Assembly (NCBI RefSeq): GCF_000377565.1
Contig: NZ_KB898360.1
Coordinates: 1-64,000 of the forward strand
Length of the DNA stretch: 64,000 nt
Direction: 5' to 3'
Source of the DNA: Rhizobium sp. 2MFCol3.1
Lineage (GTDB): Bacteria; Pseudomonadota; Alphaproteobacteria; Rhizobiales; Rhizobiaceae
How positions within the stretch are numbered: the stretch's first letter is position 1; each line of letters begins with the position of its first letter. The position numbers and the translations under genes were made by a program. The notes beneath the pieces were generated by a model, which was not told the DNA's origin, did no database searches, and saw nothing but the letters and a program-made list of their open reading frames with translations. Below are positions 62,385-64,000 of the stretch, piece by piece.

Positions 62385-64000
62385 ATGGAAGCATTCTACA
62401 TCGTCGTACTGGTATCGACGGCGCTCGTGCTTCTTGCGGCTTTTTCCAGCCTGCTCGCCTTCCGCTTCGGCGCCCCCCTTCTGCTGCTTTTCCTCGGTAT
62501 CGGCCTGCTTGCCGGCAGCGACGGCCTCGGCATCGAATTCACCAACAACTACCTCGCCTACATCCTCGGCTCGATCGCCCTTGCGATCATCCTCTTCGAT
62601 TCCGGCTTCGGCACGCCGGTGCAGGCCTTCAAGCTCGCCGCCGTCCCCTCGATAACGCTGGCTTCGGTCGGCGTGCTGATGACAGCATCCCTGTTTGCCG
62701 TCGCTGCCATGTGGCTTTTGAACTTCACCTGGCTCGAGGGCATGCTGCTCGGCTCGATCGTCGCCTCCACCGACGCCGCGGCCGTCTTCTTCCTGCTGCG
62801 CATCGGCGGCATCAACATCCGCGACAAGGTGCGCTCAACGCTCGAAGTCGAATCCGGCACCAACGACCCGATGGCGATCTTTCTGACCATCGCGCTCGTC
62901 GAAGTCCTGGCATCGGGCGAGCGCTATCACGGCATCAACATCGGCATGCTCGCCATGTTCGTGCAGCAGATGGGCCTCGGCGTCATCCTCGGCCTGCTCG
63001 GCGGCATGATGATCGTGCTGATCGTCGGCAGGCTGGAGACCGATCGCGGCCTGACGCCGATCTTCGTTCTGGCGCTGGCGCTCCTGGTCTTCTCGTTCAC
63101 CGGCGCCGTCGGCGGCAGTGGCTTCCTCGCGGTCTACGTCGCCGGCATCTATGCTGGCAACCGCAAGCTGCCCGGCTATGCCTCAATCAAGCGCTTCCAG
63201 GACGGCATGACCTGGCTGGCGCAGATCATCATGTTCCTGGTGCTCGGCCTTCTGGCGACGCCGTCGCAGTTCGGCGCGATCGCCATCCCCGCGGTGCTGC
63301 TCGCGCTTTTCCTGATCTTCATCGCCCGGCCGCTGGCGATCTGGCTGTCGCTGCTGCCCTTCGACTACACGCAGCAGGAGATCGGCTTCGTCGCTTGGGT
63401 CGGCCTGCGTGGCGCCGTCTCCATCCTGCTTGCCATCATGCCGATCCTCGGCGGGCTGGAAAACGGCCAGGTCTATTTCAACACCGCCTTCATCATCGTG
63501 CTCGTCTCGCTGCTGCTGCAGGGCTGGACCATCAAGCCGGTCGCCAAGAAGCTCGGCCTGATCATTCCGCCGCGCATCGGCGCCGTCGACAAGGTGGAGG
63601 TCGACCTGCCGGGCGCGGCCAACCACGAGCTCCTCTCCTATCGCGTCGTCAAGGACAGCCCCGTGCTGCGCGGCGAGCGCATTCCGCGCTGGGCGACACC
63701 CTCGCTCGTCATCCGCGACGGCAAGTCGATGCGCTATCAATATGCCGGCCGCCTGCGCGAGAACGATCTGGTCTACCTCTTCATCGTTCCCTCCTACTCG
63801 CGCCTGCTCGACAAGCTGTTCGCAAGCCGCGTGCCGGTGGAGGAAGACGACACCGATTTCTTCGGCGCCTTCGCCCTTTCCCCCAGCCGCCCGGCGACCG
63901 ATCTCGACGCCGCCTATGGCCCCGGTCTGCTGAACGAAAACGAGAAGGGTCTGACCATCGCCGAGCTGATGAAGCAGCGCCTCGGCGGCAAGGCGGAATA
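62385..64000 (+). CDS. K+/H+ antiporter (NhaP2/CvrA type), cut by the window edge
   Basis: 538 codons visible; the frame is open to the end (last bases TA could begin a stop or another codon). The N-terminal ~390 residues form about 12 membrane helices of a CPA1 antiporter, with FGAPLLLLFLGIGLLAGSDGLG, the ion-site segment IVASTDAAAVFFLLR and VGLRGAVSILLAIMPIL. A cytoplasmic RCK_C-like domain follows (KDSPVLRGERIPRWATPSLVIRDG...), then the start of what looks like a CorC_HlyC domain (LTIAELMKQRLGGKAE). Exports K+ in exchange for H+. GGGG near ATG 62385. Confidence 0.9.
   Translation, partial: MEAFYIVVLVSTALVLLAAFSSLLAFRFGAPLLLLFLGIGLLAGSDGLGIEFTNNYLAYILGSIALAIILFDSGFGTPVQAFKLAAVPSITLASVGVLMTASLFAVAAMWLLNFTWLEGMLLGSIVASTDAAAVFFLLRIGGINIRDKVRSTLEVESGTNDPMAIFLTIALVEVLASGERYHGINIGMLAMFVQQMGLGVILGLLGGMMIVLIVGRLETDRGLTPIFVLALALLVFSFTGAVGGSGFLAVYVAGIYAGNRKLPGYASIKRFQDGMTWLAQIIMFLVLGLLATPSQFGAIAIPAVLLALFLIFIARPLAIWLSLLPFDYTQQEIGFVAWVGLRGAVSILLAIMPILGGLENGQVYFNTAFIIVLVSLLLQGWTIKPVAKKLGLIIPPRIGAVDKVEVDLPGAANHELLSYRVVKDSPVLRGERIPRWATPSLVIRDGKSMRYQYAGRLRENDLVYLFIVPSYSRLLDKLFASRVPVEEDDTDFFGAFALSPSRPATDLDAAYGPGLLNENEKGLTIAELMKQRLGGKAE

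Noticed and set aside
63183-63740. 185-residue minus-strand frame
   Set aside because: Antisense to the membrane and RCK parts of the antiporter; Asp/Gln/Arg-rich shadow.

Overview
The window comes from the main replicon of a member of the Rhizobiaceae (Rhizobium sensu lato). It is GC-rich and strongly GC3-biased. It carries serCA, ybgC-tolQRAB-pal-cpoB-tilS-ftsH-glmM, sulfolipid genes (sqdB, sqdD, sqdC), yebC, ruvC/ruvA/ruvB, lpiA-acvB, zapA-6S RNA, tkt-gap, IalB and DUF1127 proteins and RIME-type palindromic repeats. No rRNA, tRNA, CRISPR array or prophage was recognised. The left edge cuts an IS110-family transposase and the right edge cuts an NhaP2-type antiporter.

Layout. 0-3 kb: transposase remnant, a RIME-like repeat and a PAS-PAS-GGDEF-EAL protein. 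2.8-5.6 kb: MerR regulator divergent from a Zn/Cd/Pb P1B-ATPase. 5.8-7.3 kb: two Pro/Ala-rich proteins and an entericidin-like lipoprotein. 7.4-10.3 kb: serC-serA. 10.5-11.9 kb: outer-membrane beta-barrel protein and a small unknown. 12.0-24.4 kb: glmM, ftsH, tilS and the Tol-Pal cluster, all on the minus strand, with an MqsRA toxin-antitoxin pair between ybgC and tolQ. 24.6-27.8 kb: sulfolipid genes. 27.9-34.2 kb: ygfA, a YmdB-type phosphoesterase, an exported MBL-fold protein, an orphan antitoxin pair, yebC and small exported proteins. 34.2-41.7 kb: LLM flavoenzyme, two MFS transporters, an aldo/keto reductase and a chemoreceptor. 41.9-46.4 kb: ruvC, ruvA and ruvB interrupted by three VapBC-type (AbrB + PIN) modules. 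46.4-57 kb: small tudor-like protein, DinB protein, the lpiA-acvB membrane-lipid operon, a large MscS channel, gnd, a YigZ protein and a DUF1127 protein. 57-62 kb: 6S RNA, zapA, DUF4164, tkt and gap. 62.4 kb to the end: K+/H+ antiporter.

Most notable: toxin-antitoxin modules are embedded inside core operons. Between ruvA and ruvB there are two VapBC modules separated by a recombination scar: the first 13 codons of ruvB fused in frame to a sequence-diverged copy of the last six codons plus stop of ruvA, with a 108-bp direct repeat at both junctions with ruvB. A third module lies between ruvC and ruvA, and mqsRA splits ybgC from tolQ. Also notable are an in-frame palindromic repeat inside tilS, an apparent ~29-kb inversion that separated 6S RNA/zapA from ygfA, and a RIME inside the sqd gene cluster. 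All calls rest on reading the sequence; no database search was run.
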